Below are positions 11,753 to 21,924 of a stretch of DNA of 64,000 nucleotides, in pieces; within the stretch, counting starts at the first letter, position 1; each line of letters starts with the position of its first letter. The notes under the pieces are model-generated. The model was given only the letters and a program-made list of their open reading frames with translations. It searched no databases and was not told where the DNA came from. The stretch comes from Hymenopellis radicata (lineage: Eukaryota > Basidiomycota > Agaricomycetes > Agaricales > Physalacriaceae): positions 59,096 through 123,095 of the forward strand of contig JADNRX010000152.1 in assembly GCA_015501595.1 (NCBI GenBank), written 5' to 3'. The position numbers and the translations under genes were made by a program.

Positions 11753-14700
11753 CTACGAGATCCCTCCGGCCCTATCCAACAGCCCCTTCATCCGTCTACT
11801 CAATCTATCCGCCTCCATCTTGCGATCCAGAATCTGCTGCGCAGGCAGCTTCTTCTTCGGCACCCACACCTTCCCACCATTCGCCTCCTTGCGCAACGCA
11901 TTCATCGCGGACAGATCCACAACACGCGGCGACGTCGAGAACTTTATCACATCCCGGTACAACAACTTGCTCTCCGTCGTAAGAGACCGCAACGTCGGTG
12001 GCGACGTCGGTCGGTCAGTGTCCGAATCATCTGTATCGGACGCCCCAGACGGATCCAGCGGTGGCGTCGGCGACCGGACAATTGGCTCCCGAAGCGGTGG
12101 GAGATTCTCAATCTCCCGTAATAAGTCCTGCCCCTTGAGGTACGAGTTCTCGTTTCGAAGGAATCGAACCGTTCCACGCAAAGCCTCGAGCTGCAACAAA
12201 GTTAGAAAGCCGGATGATACATAACGCCAAAGTCTCGCCTGTTCCAATAGATGCGATGTTTCCAGGTTGTTGTCCATTGCGACTGGTTCAGGATCAACCA
12301 TTTGTACCGAGCCTACCAAGGCAATCAGCACGTTTCTCAGAGCGTAAGCAAATCGACATACCTTGTCGCTCATGCCCAGTCGACATCGACTTGAGTTTGA
12401 CATTGTCCTGCTCCAAGGCGTCCAAGTCTGCTTGGAGTTGTTCCATCGCTTCCTCGTACGTGCGCTCCTGTTTGCGCGCCTTGGCCAGTTCCGATTCGAG
12501 ATCAACAATCGTGTCCGCCTGCTTCTTCACGGCCTCCATGCGCCTCTCCATGAGCTCAATCTTCACGCCAGACTCTTGGATGGTCTGGTCCTTCGTTTTC
12601 AAGCTCCGAACGAGACCCTGCATTTCGTCGTTGAGCTGCGCGACCTTTCTCTCAGCCTCGACGTTGACGGCTAGAGCTTCCTTGATTTCGCCAACACGAG
12701 TAACCCAAGGTGCGATAATGCCGGTGGCTACACGTTATTAGATATATGTACCTTTGAGCTAAAGGCGACCCACCCTTCATAATCTTCTCTGGCTCCATGA
12801 TCATTGGAAGGAGTTCAGAGCCTTCCTTGGTGAGTTGTCCGAGCGCGTCTTCAATGGGCTCCCAGAACGATGCGTCAATCTTCGCTTCCATACCCACTGT
12901 CGTCGTTGTGGCCTGCTTGACATAACCCAAGATCGTCTTCAACTGGAAAGCCGACTTGGCAGCTCTGACATCACTCAGATGCGTTGTAATCTGCTTGGCC
13001 AACTAGAAGGATGGTAGGATCAGTAAGGTGAAAGAAGCACGTTAGAGCGACACCAACAGTGATAGCAAAGTCAACTAATTTCTGAACAGAGTTGCTCAAA
13101 GACCGCATCTGGGGAACCATGGTGGGTTTCACGGCAGACGAGTCGTTGACAAGGTCCTCCAGACGTTTGGTAAGTTTCCTACGGTAAATGGATTAATGAA
13201 TTGATCATGAAAATGATAATGAGATGCCTACCTGGAAATGTTCTTCGCGCTGCGTCCTTTGTTGAGCAATTTCTGGAGAGGGTCGAATAATTCAGTTTCG
13301 ATGTTCATGCCAGCCATATCGAGAACGATATCTAGACCACAAATGAGATCGTGCTGTAGAGAGAGAAATTGGACATACCATCTTCATTGAGCACGGACTG
13401 AATAGATGTCTTCGTGAGTCCAACAGCCGCCGCAAACATGTCGAGATCAAAGTCAAAGGAAGCGAGGTAACCATGTTCCCTTTCACCAAGCTCCGAGTCG
13501 AACCCGCTGAAGTACTTGCCATCGAGGTGATCGAACTGTGCTTGGATCCTAACGCAAAGTCAGCTTTCGCCGTAAAGATGGACTAGAACGTACTTGTCAA
13601 TATCACTCGCACACTCCATCTCTCTGAACTCATCCCTCCTGAGTAGCTCGATATGCATGTCTATTCTCCTCTCAACAGGCGCAATCTCCGGATATATCCG
13701 TCCCTTGTCCAAGAACGTCTGCACATCGCACTTCCTGAGGATCGCCGCGAATCGTTTGCACAGCGTTGACAGCCCGGCAAGGCGTGCACGAAGCTTAAAG
13801 ACACGTCACAAAGTCAGTTTGATTCAAGAAGATTGGGAGATGGGCAGACTTACATCGCAAACGCCGACAAGAGCTTCAGAGCCAGGTCCATTGAGAGCCT
13901 CAGGAAGACCCTGAGTTTGAGCGACGATGCTGTTGATGAGATCCGCCTTGTGCGCCAGACGTCGGAAGAACAGGTAGCAGCTAGTCGCATCGCTGTCCGT
14001 CTCGACGTACAATTGGGGAAGGTAGGGCTAGCGAGAAAGAGAACATGTCAGGTAGTGCCGGAAGCGAAAGGAGTTGCATACCTGAACGATACCCAACAAC
14101 TCTTTGCTCTCCCTTGCCTCCAACCGGAGCAACTCGAGTTCAACGTTGCGAGCCTGGTTCTTCGCAGCTGAAGACTGCAACTTGAGGTTCAAAGACATCA
14201 TTGCGGCGGTTTGAGATGCGGCAGTAGCAGATTCCGTCTGTGCGGTCTGGGTCTGCAGACGGAGGTTGTCGAGTTCGCTAGAGTAAGATGGTTAAGAATT
14301 GGTGAAAATAATAGATATGAGACGATACAAACCCTTGCAGGTGAACGACGAGATCCCTGAATTGCGATATAGTGCCTTCAAGATCAAGGCAAGCTTCCTC
14401 AAGAGTCTCAATCTTGCGAACATGTTCCTGGATTTGCATGTCCTTTGCATCTGACAAAAAAAGTATGGTCGGGATGTACTGAGATAGCTTAAGAAACGGA
14501 CTAACCAAGATCTTCGTGGAGATTCTTCTCAGTCTCGACATGGTTTTCTTCCAGTTCGTCACTGAGTTCCTTGAGTGCCTCCAGATCCTCGATCGTTATG
14601 CGCATTTCTTCGATTTTCTAGCCGCCAATTTTCAGTATGACATGTATATTTAAATAAATATGCTTACCTCGCCGAGCATAAGATTACGTTCTGTCAATTG

Positions 14701-16216
14701 AACGAGCATCTCCTCCGCGCCAAGAGCATCATCGAGCTGCAACTTGAGGTCCTCGATTTGTATCTCGGCATTGGCAAGCTTGATTACAGACGAATCGTAT
14801 TGAGCTTTGAAAGGATGAGCGCAAGTCAGACACGTGAAAATCAGAAATATGCACATTGCAGTTCATCAACGGAACCGATATCCTTTTGGAGTTCGGAAAT
14901 CTTGCGTCGTTGGTCAAGGTCGGTTTCCTGGGTCATGTCCCGAAGGCGCAGTAAAGCTTCCTTTAGCCGCTCGTTCTGTTTCTCGAGTTGTATGTATGCC
15001 AAGGAGTCCTTGCCAACAGTTGACGCGTTGCCTTCCTCGTTGTCCAACTCTGTAAAATTATCCATGGGCTTAAATGATACAATGCCGACAAGGGAGACAC
15101 ACCTTCGCTTTCTTTGTAGACCTCTAGTTCCACCTCTGCGATAGCTAACCGCTCTTTGACGTCTTCCAACTCGGTTTCAGCCATCTCCGCGCGCTCCTCT
15201 GCCATCTCCTTGTCCAACATGGTCATCTCGAGCATTTCCTGCCCATCAACGACGCGGGTTTCGGATAGTTGTAAAAGTTGCTGTGCATCAGCGGCCTCAC
15301 GCTTGGCTACTATGACCTCGGTTTGAAGGGAAGTGAGCTTTGCTTGGAGTTTAGGTCGGAGTGCCACAAAGGATTCGGCTTCAGACAGGCGGGCTTCAAG
15401 TTCGCGAACGTGGCGTGCATCGTCGGCGCGATTGACTTCAAGAACGCGTATTTTTGCACGGAGTTCTTGTATCTCCTTGTCATCAGATGTACGGCTAGTT
15501 GTTTGAACGAGAGGCGAAACGGAACGGGGTTGTGGTGGGGTGAATTTGGGAGAGGGGGGAGTGGCGGGAAGTGATGGAGATAAAGGGGAAGATACACGTT
15601 GTTGTATTGGTATGCCATTGGGCGACGAACGGGGAGGAGGAGTGGTCTTGTTGTTGGGTGGTGAGACGTCCGAATTGGGGCTCTGTCGTACTGGAAATGA
15701 CTTTCTCGGCTGAAGCGAGATGGATGGCGACTTCTTGGAAGGTGATCCTTGCCCGAGGCGACTGGTCCGAGCAGCAGCAGGGGTCCCGGTTGGTTTGGTG
15801 GGACTGTTTGAACGGACCGAGGACGCGGGAGAGGACGTTCGGAGTGAGTTGGAGCGCCCTATGCTTGACGTTCGCTGGTGCCCTAAGGATGGACGGGCGG
15901 CCACCACTGTTCGCTGCGGACGCTGTCAGACACAACGCTGAACAGTCATTTCGTCACGTACCACTGTCGGCGGTGGCGGTGGCTCCATCCCGAGCTGCGC
16001 CTTGATATGCGATGAGCGGACAAACATTCCATGATTGGGCTTGCACCGAAAGTAATAGTGTCCTTCAAAAGCGCCTTCATTCTTGCCATTGGCCTCGTAG
16101 AGTTCAACACCAAAGAATTTGCCTGGTTTGTCGCCTAGCGATCCCGACCAGCGAATTACGCCGCGCCCGACGGGCAGCTCAACGATGGTCCCGTTGGGGA
16201 TGTTTAGCGAGCTCAT
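11753..16216 (-). CDS. Dynactin large subunit p150Glued (CAP-Gly protein)
   Basis: Dynactin activates cytoplasmic dynein and links it to microtubules and cargo. Exon 1 (16216-15958) encodes the CAP-Gly domain: GTIVELPVGRGVIRWSG, then GKFFGVELYE, the GKNEGAFEGHYYF block and the GMFVR segment. This is the tubulin-tail binding module, with GKNDG-type motif present as GKNEG. Exon 2 (from 15906) starts with a Ser/Pro/Arg-rich low-complexity region and then a long coiled coil that covers about 15.4-14.3 kb. The C-terminal part has the dynactin-family segment with ETDSDATSCYLFFRRLA and LVGVCDVSLPI near 13.9 kb, and a second coiled coil near 12.5 kb. Stop is TAG at 11755-11753. About 15 short introns are evident; the protein is roughly 1,200 aa, as in other fungi. 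Homologues are Nip100 in yeast and ro-3 in Neurospora. Only some introns were traced base by base. Confidence 0.93.
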
Positions 16217-16421
16217 CGAGGAGGGCGACGACGGTTGTGCATAGAGGGAAGTGTGACCATGTGACTTGACACACGCGTTTGCCTTTAACGCTCACGTTGC
16301 AGATCTTCAATGAATAATTGCTTTGCCAGAAGGTGGTTTTACAGTTGTATACACAGTACTTGGACATCATTTCTTCTTCAGTGTTCATACCAGCTTCACC
16401 AATAACACGCAGCATGTAGCT

Positions 16422-17425
16422 CTAGCCTGCAAAAAAAAATCTCTTAAATGAACATTGTAACAGAAACACATTCATACTCACCCGAAAGCCGCTGCATTGA
16501 ATACATATCTTCCATAATCTCCTTCATTTTGTTGAATCCCTCCTGAGAAAGAAGATCCATGCTCCAACCCCCTTCAAGAAAATCATCGGGAAGATCACCG
16601 CTCCGATAACCTTCAAAAGCGGGTTCAATATTTCTGGTAGCAACATCACCCGGTACACGCGAAGTGAAGTTTCAATCAAGCTCAAACCCCACAAGCGAGG
16701 GAGACCCTGGCACTCGCCAAACTGAGCACCAAGCTGTCGGCGCATCCATTCATCTGCTTTGGCCCGTAGTTCTGCCTTGACACAACCTTCATCGGAGTGC
16801 TTGATTTCCACGAGCATCACAGGACGATCGCGTATGTCGTAGAGAATCATAAAGTCGAACCAGATGGCTTCACGGGGATCAGGTGCAATGAGAGGAGGGG
16901 ATCCGGGACAGGGGTTAATCATGAAGTCAGGGAACGCGCAGTACAAGAGGAATGTATTGTACGATCCAAGGCGCCCAATCGAGAGGTGCGCTCTCGGTAA
17001 TTACGGAAGACTGCAGGTAGGTAATCAGGCCAGATTGTAGCGGCTGAGAAAGGCACGCTAAGGAATCACAATGAGTGCTAATAAGTACTCTCAATGCGCA
17101 GCGACGTTTACCTGTGGGTCGCAGTTTCTGTTAAGCTCAGAATCAGTATGCGCCGCAAAATTAGTCAAGTGAACACATACGAAATGCAACATCGTTCTTC
17201 AAAGAGTTGTGGAACGCGCGCGTTTCCCTGGGCAACGTTGGCTTTGATGGCGCGCCGAGCGTCCGTTTCTGCAGAGCACCGATATGTCTTATTGGGCGCA
17301 GCTTGGGTATGCATAGAGGAGCGAGCAAGCGCTGCGTCGTGTGTAGCATAGTCGTCGTCGTTGGAAACTTTGATGATGATGCGGGCAAGACACGCGGCTA
17401 CTTGAGATGTCTTGTTCAAAGACAC
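16422..17425 (-). pseudogene. Decayed PD-(D/E)XK-nuclease-like gene, copy 1
   Basis: The best piece (around 16946-16650) reads LLYCAFPDFMINPC, then WFDFMILYDIRDRPVMLVEIKHSD. The D..(V)EIK pair fits the catalytic core of PD-(D/E)XK folds; this is inference from motif, not a proven assignment. The upstream pieces are KVSNDDDYATHD near 17370-17340 and VPFSAATIWPDYLPAVF near 17050, with intron-like joints between them. At about 16650 the frame jumps: LRVYR is followed by GDVATRNIEPAFEGY and DDFLEGGWSMDLLSQEGF only in another frame, so one base is missing after the Arg codon. Another shift lies near 16985-17000. The related copy at 49.8 kb retains the base missing at 16650, which supports a true deletion here. 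The end is a spliced RLSG-stop. Confidence 0.65.
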
Positions 17426-17429
17426 CTTT

Positions 17430-18275
17430 TCGCCTTCTTCGTCTCCTCGTCGCTGCCGTCACCCGCTACGGTAATCACTTTGTCGTCCCCGAGCGGTCAC
17501 GCCAATGATTGAAGCAGTCGGAAATCACTGGCAGGTGGAACTAGGAAAATAGAAATATATTGTAATGACTGGACTCGAAACGATTGTCTGATGTTCAGTA
17601 CGTATCTCCCTTCAGTCGGAGAGCCACACCGCGACACAAGCGCATCTGCTCTTTGATGCGCTTAACTTGGCCTGGCGTATACTCAGCATCGTCCGAGTAT
17701 TAGTCCATATAATAAAAAGTTGTCTATGAGGATGCTAACATCAGAAAGTGTAGTCGCCATGAATCGGAGAACGCTCACGGATCGGCTCGATGCCTTCAGC
17801 GTCGCAGGTATTTTTTTGAACTCGGGGCATCCGCTCGCTATCAATGCTCAGGCAACGACTAAAAGATTGGAGTCGCGGTAAGACATACTGGGTTCAGACT
17901 CGGCAGTCATCCCGTCCTGGGAAGGAGTGATAGAGACCAGCCTACGTACCAATTGGTGGTAATACGCGCACTGATAAGAGTGCTATACCCAGTGTGGCGT
18001 CGGTGGTGATAGTACCGGGTCGGTGAACATAGGTGCGAGTCCGTCGAGCAAGGAATGACAAGACGAACGAGGTGACCACCAACATACTTTCCCAAGACAG
18101 GTCTAGGTATCACCTCCGAGGACTGTCACGGCTCACTTGCCATGTTTTCCGTCATTCTCATTCCCGGAATAGAACATCATTCCACGCCCGACGAGTACGC
18201 TGGTTCTCCAGTATATAAGCTCCTTCGTTCAAGTGCCAATCCAATAGCCTGAAAAGTCAAAACCCACTCAAAGTA
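17430..18275. other. Intergenic with possible gene remnants
   Basis: On the minus strand two fragments look protein-like: one at about 17830-17750 with NTCDAEGIEPIRERSPIHGD and one at about 17700-17590 ending GVALRLKGDTY-stop. They cannot be joined without a break and match no family I recognise. The last 100 bases before 18276 contain a TATATAA-type sequence (18213-18220) that could be the core promoter of the secreted protein gene. Confidence 0.35.
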
Positions 18276-18584
18276 ATGAAGCTCACCCAAGTCTTCACTG
18301 CACTCGTCACCTTGACGTTCATCAGTACCGTCCAGGCTGGGTACTGCTACTGTCGGTACCAAACGCTCGATCCCATTATGTCGTCTACAAAGTATGTGTT
18401 ATTGTCTCTGCCCAGTCAATGGTCATTGACTGACTTCTACAGGCAATGCTGCCTGGACGTCACGGGCACCGACACGCTGCACCACGTCTTTTTAGGCTCG
18501 GACATCTACTGTGACACAGGCAGTCAGTCCACTGCATACGGAACATGCTGCTTGAACAAAGGGGATTTCTTGTACTGCAATTAG
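18276..18584 (+). CDS. Small cysteine-rich secreted protein (85 aa)
   Basis: Two exons: 18276-18391 and 18443-18584, with a 51-nt intron (GTATGT...CTACAG). The N-terminus is a clear signal peptide: MKLTQVFTALVTLTFISTVQA, with an AQA-like cleavage site after Ala21. The mature peptide has eight Cys in the order C-x-C, CC, C, CC, C. Hydrophobins also have eight Cys but in the order C, CC, C, C, CC, C, so this is not a hydrophobin. Proteins of this size and Cys content are often secreted effectors or wall-associated factors in fungi; the role here is unknown. The intron is 17 codons long and has no in-frame stop, so the unspliced transcript would also encode a complete protein of 102 aa. Confidence 0.75.
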   Translation: MKLTQVFTALVTLTFISTVQAGYCYCRYQTLDPIMSSTKYVLLSLPSQWSLTDFYRQCCLDVTGTDTLHHVFLGSDIYCDTGSQSTAYGTCCLNKGDFLYCN

Positions 18585-18658
18585 GCGGTGATTGGCGGAG
18601 GTGAAGAAGACTGTTGCCGTTGTCGATGGTTGTGTAAATCTAGAAATGCCCGTTTTAT

Positions 18659-18916
18659 TTACATACCAGTGATATATGAGTTATGGCAACAGTTGATTTC
18701 ATGGCGCTCATTCGTCGCCTTCCTGAGCTTGTCCGGGACCAACTTCAGGTTCGTGTCCGTGGTCGACATAGTCTCCAGATCCGGGTCAGTCCCGTTTCCA
18801 CGTATAGTCTCCTGATGCATCTTAAGCATGCAAACGCCGGCCTTCTCGACCTGGGCGGACGTGTTTCCGGAGAGTGATATCTTGGAATACTCTTCAGCGA
18901 GTCTGCCGAGCTCCAT
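18659..18916 (-). CDS. Small hypothetical protein or last exon of a gene (low confidence)
   Basis: An 85-codon frame with an amphipathic, coding-like composition (ELGRLAEEYSKISLSGN, then LVPDKLRKATNERHE). Upstream on the same strand, about 18960-18917, another frame encodes LQAEIETQRAYQGLDD, which may be the preceding exon. No family is recognised. It lies between the secreted protein gene and the homeodomain-repeat gene. Confidence 0.35.
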   Translation of the reverse strand: MELGRLAEEYSKISLSGNTSAQVEKAGVCMLKMHQETIRGNGTDPDLETMSTTDTNLKLVPDKLRKATNERHEINCCHNSYITGM

Positions 18917-19104
18917 CGTCTAGTCCTTGATACGCACGCTGAGTTTCTATCTCAGCCTGAAGACTTGTTGGTTGTTTGGGTCACCCGTGTGCCCCATAGC
19001 ATATGGTACTTTCAGAACTAGGAGCAGACTGTGCAGTAAACTGAGCGGCAGACGCTGCGTACTCGCACCAGACGGATTGGTGTGAGCAAGCAAGAACGCC
19101 GCCT

Positions 19105-20555
19105 ATGAGAGAAACAGAAAGAGCAACGGGTAGCGGGTCACGTGCGACTATTGCTCTATTTCGAACGCTCATCATCGAATCTTGCCAATTACGAATGCTG
19201 GGTGTTTATCGACGTATCATTCCCGTCTATCCTGGACTATGCTGCCGACTTTCGACGAGGACTGCTCCGCACATCTCCGCTGCCGTGAAGGAAGTGCTCG
19301 TGGCCAACTACGGCAAAGACCGTTATCCTACTCGCGAACAGCTTGAGAAGATGTCGCTCGAGGTTGGACAGAGCTACGACAGATTATATAACTGGTATGT
19401 TAAGCGGTGAGTTACCTATCAATTCGACATCTGAAGAATTTCCCCTTAATAAGACTAGACGCGAGAAGGAACGCAGGACGCTGGAGACTGAGCAGATAGA
19501 ATCGCATCCACTGTTAGAGAGCGCTCGTCCACGCATTCCGGCTGTCGTAATAAGAGCGCTCGAGGCCAGATACAACGACAACTATTACCCTACACGCGAC
19601 GAGCTTGAGCAAATGTCCCAAGAGCTTGGGGAAAGCTACAATAGGATATACAATTGGTTTTACAGCCGGTGCGTTACACATGAACCAAGCTGCTGCGGTA
19701 TTTGTCTGATAACCCATAATAGACGCGAGAAAGAGCGGCAGATGGTGAAGGCTGCGGGGATAGAATCACATCCACTTCTGGAACATCTTCGTCCGCGTTT
19801 CTCTACTGCCGTGACAGCAGCGCTCGAGGCCAAGTACGTCAAACATCGTTATCCTACATACGAAGAGCTGGAGAAGATGTCACAAAAGCTTGGGGAAGGC
19901 CATGTCAGAGTGTACGCTTGGTTTCACAAACGGTGGGTTCTCATACCAGCGTGTCCCACGACGCGTTTAACTCATTCATGATAGACGCCTCACGGAAAGA
20001 AAACTAATGAAAAGTACTGGAATGGAAGAACAACCTGGAGAGTTCCGAGTTGCGCCCAACCGTTTAGACTTAAGACCGTACTGGCCGCGACTGGAAGTGA
20101 TGTTCCGGCAGGATCTATACCCGACTGTTGCAAAGATAAAACTCCTGGCGGAAGAACTCGCGGTACCCTGGTTCTCCATTGTCAAATGGTTCACATACCG
20201 GTGAGCGCATCCCCTTTGCAGTCGGGCCCTTCCTTACAACCATATAGGCGTCATAAAGAAAGGGCGCTTCGGGACAAGGCTGGACTTGAGACTGGCGAAT
20301 TTGAGCGGATTGGTCTCAAGTTGCGCGCAAAGGCGAAACCCCTGCAGCAATTCCTCAAGAGGACTCGGAACTTGCGTCCGTCGCAAAGACAGCTTCGTGA
20401 GCTAGCCAGCAGAATTGACGAGCCGGTCCCTGTGGTTCAGCGCTGGTTCATTAGGTTTGTGTGATTCCACGCTTCACTTGAGTGATAGGCATTGAACCCT
20501 TTGTTTCTGTAGAAGAGCACGCAAGAGGGCACGGCTCAACAAGAAGGACCCTTAG
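19105..20555 (+). CDS. Protein with five tandem homeodomain-like repeats (395 aa)
   Basis: Six exons join in frame: 19105-19406, 19459-19668, 19723-19932, 19985-20200, 20248-20454 and 20513-20555 (stop TAG). All five introns (47-58 nt) are phase 2. Each exon boundary falls in the Arg52 codon of a homeodomain-like unit. The five units end NWYVKRREKER, NWFYSRREKER, AWFHKRRLTER, KWFTYRRHKER and RWFIRRRARKR. In units 1-4 a YPT motif stands exactly 23 residues before the Trp, as Tyr25 and Trp48 do in a true homeodomain; unit 5 has RPS. Arg53 is kept in all five. The near-invariant DNA-contacting Asn51 is replaced in all: Lys, Ser, Lys, Tyr, Arg. Units 2 and 3 are both 210 nt and clearly similar in DNA, so the gene grew by exon duplication. 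DNA binding may be altered or lost. The start ATG is the first in frame; the first 50 residues have no clear function. No HD1/HD2 mating pair is nearby. Confidence 0.8.
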
Positions 20556-21167
20556 GCCCGCGACGCATCGACCTCATCTGATGTCGTCTTCAGCTCGAGA
20601 ATGGCCGATATCTTGGAATCGATGAAGGATTTCATCTGGCAGCGCTAAGGGGAAAATAAAATGGTCGCTTAACTCAGAACTGCAAGCCCTCCTTTATACA
20701 TTTCCATTAGTGGCGGACGGCCTTTACGAGACTGAAAAGCACAAGAAAGCACGAACATACGCGTCTACCGATCAAACGGAGCGACAAGCGCGGCCGAGAG
20801 GTGATGATCCCAACAACTTGCAAAAGTCAACTCCTGTTCCATCAAGCCGTCAGACACTCCGTCGTTTGGGGCATGCAATAACGTCTTCCACACGCGACGC
20901 GTAGATGCAGAGGAAAGTAGGACGAAAATAGGCGAGAATTCCTGAAGTAACAGTATCAACTCGGATTTTGTCCTAGTCGTTCCGCTGAACGTGTCGGATG
21001 CCTCCAGTCTGTGCATGCAGTATACAGGCTTTTAAAAAACGACGTCCAGGGAGATGCATGGTCGTAGGATTCGTGGAACCAGGATTCCATCCAGAGTGAT
21101 GCTGGTCACTGTCAAAAAGATATGGTGGCGGTGTAGTTGCCTAATTCAGCCTCATGCACCGACCACG
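20556..21167. other. Intergenic, no gene recognised
   Basis: Only short frames without conserved motifs are present. The last part is the upstream region of the Dad3 gene. Confidence 0.5.
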
Positions 21168-21537
21168 ATGAGCACAGTGGCGATAAACGATATATTCATC
21201 GAAAATCCTTACGCTGGCCATCCCGAACTCACTACACTTGAAGCCGATGTACTCTGGGAGTACGCCAAGCTCGCGCAAAACGTTTAAACAGGTATGCCTA
21301 GGGCACGCGACAATCCTTGATGATCTTCACGTGTTGTAGCTCGCGATAAAATCGAAGACACTCACGAAAGAGCCTGATGAGATACTGCTCACGCGTTTAC
21401 GCCAACTAGAAAAGAAAATGGGACTGGTGATGACTTTGGTAAGTTCCCAATGCTATAATATCATTGCTTCTTTGATGCTCAATCGCGTCTAGTTCAAAGC
21501 GTCAATATGGGGCGTTATCAACGAGCAACAGAGTTGA
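21168..21537 (+). CDS. DAD3: DASH/Dam1 complex subunit Dad3 (85 aa as spliced)
   Basis: The DASH complex forms rings on microtubules and couples them to kinetochores. Three exons can be joined: 21168-21281, 21340-21438 and 21493-21537. Family blocks are NPYAGHPELTTLEADVLWEY at residues 12-31, then EPDEILLTRLRQLEKKMGLV and TLFKASIWGVINE at the C-terminus. The first splice is odd. The expected donor would follow ...AQNVKQ at CAG|GTATGC (21291), but a T makes the sequence AACGTTTAAACAG, which creates TAA in frame. Splicing at the upstream GTTTAA donor (21282) avoids the stop and loses about three residues relative to the family. Either this weak donor is used or one extra base is present. Confidence 0.85.
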
Positions 21538-21924
21538 AGGACGGCACCGTATTCCACCACCTTGGGAAGAGCCCGCTTTCTTTGGCACGCCGGCTCGGGC
21601 GGCTCTCGGACTCTAACGCAAACTCGTCCGTCCGCTCTTCTGCTCCTGTACATACTATTCCTCTGTGGGTCACCGCATTAGCAAGTGAATCGAGTTTGAC
21701 GTTGCGTAACTCTAATGTACCGCCCAGTGTACACTGTAAGAACTCTTAAATCGGATAGTACCACAAGTATCGGATTACTCTGGATGTGCTGAGCCATAAA
21801 GTGTGTCTGTCGTACAGGCGATGGAACTCATGAACTGCGACCGACGATGGCGAACCCGGAACATCACTTCAGTAGCATGTTACTACTTATATTTATAAGC
21901 ACCTCATCGTACATTCCTTGACAA
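21538..21924. other. Intergenic, no gene recognised
   Basis: Region between the Dad3 stop and the F-box stop (convergent genes). Contains only short frames in other phases. Confidence 0.5.

Noticed and set aside
18276..18584. Hydrophobin
   Set aside because: Eight Cys are present, but their order (C, C, CC, C, CC, C) does not fit C, CC, C, C, CC, C.
19105..20555. Mating-type homeodomain locus (HD1/HD2)
   Set aside because: There is no divergent HD1/HD2 pair and no MIP-type flank; the units lack Asn51 and occur five times in one gene.
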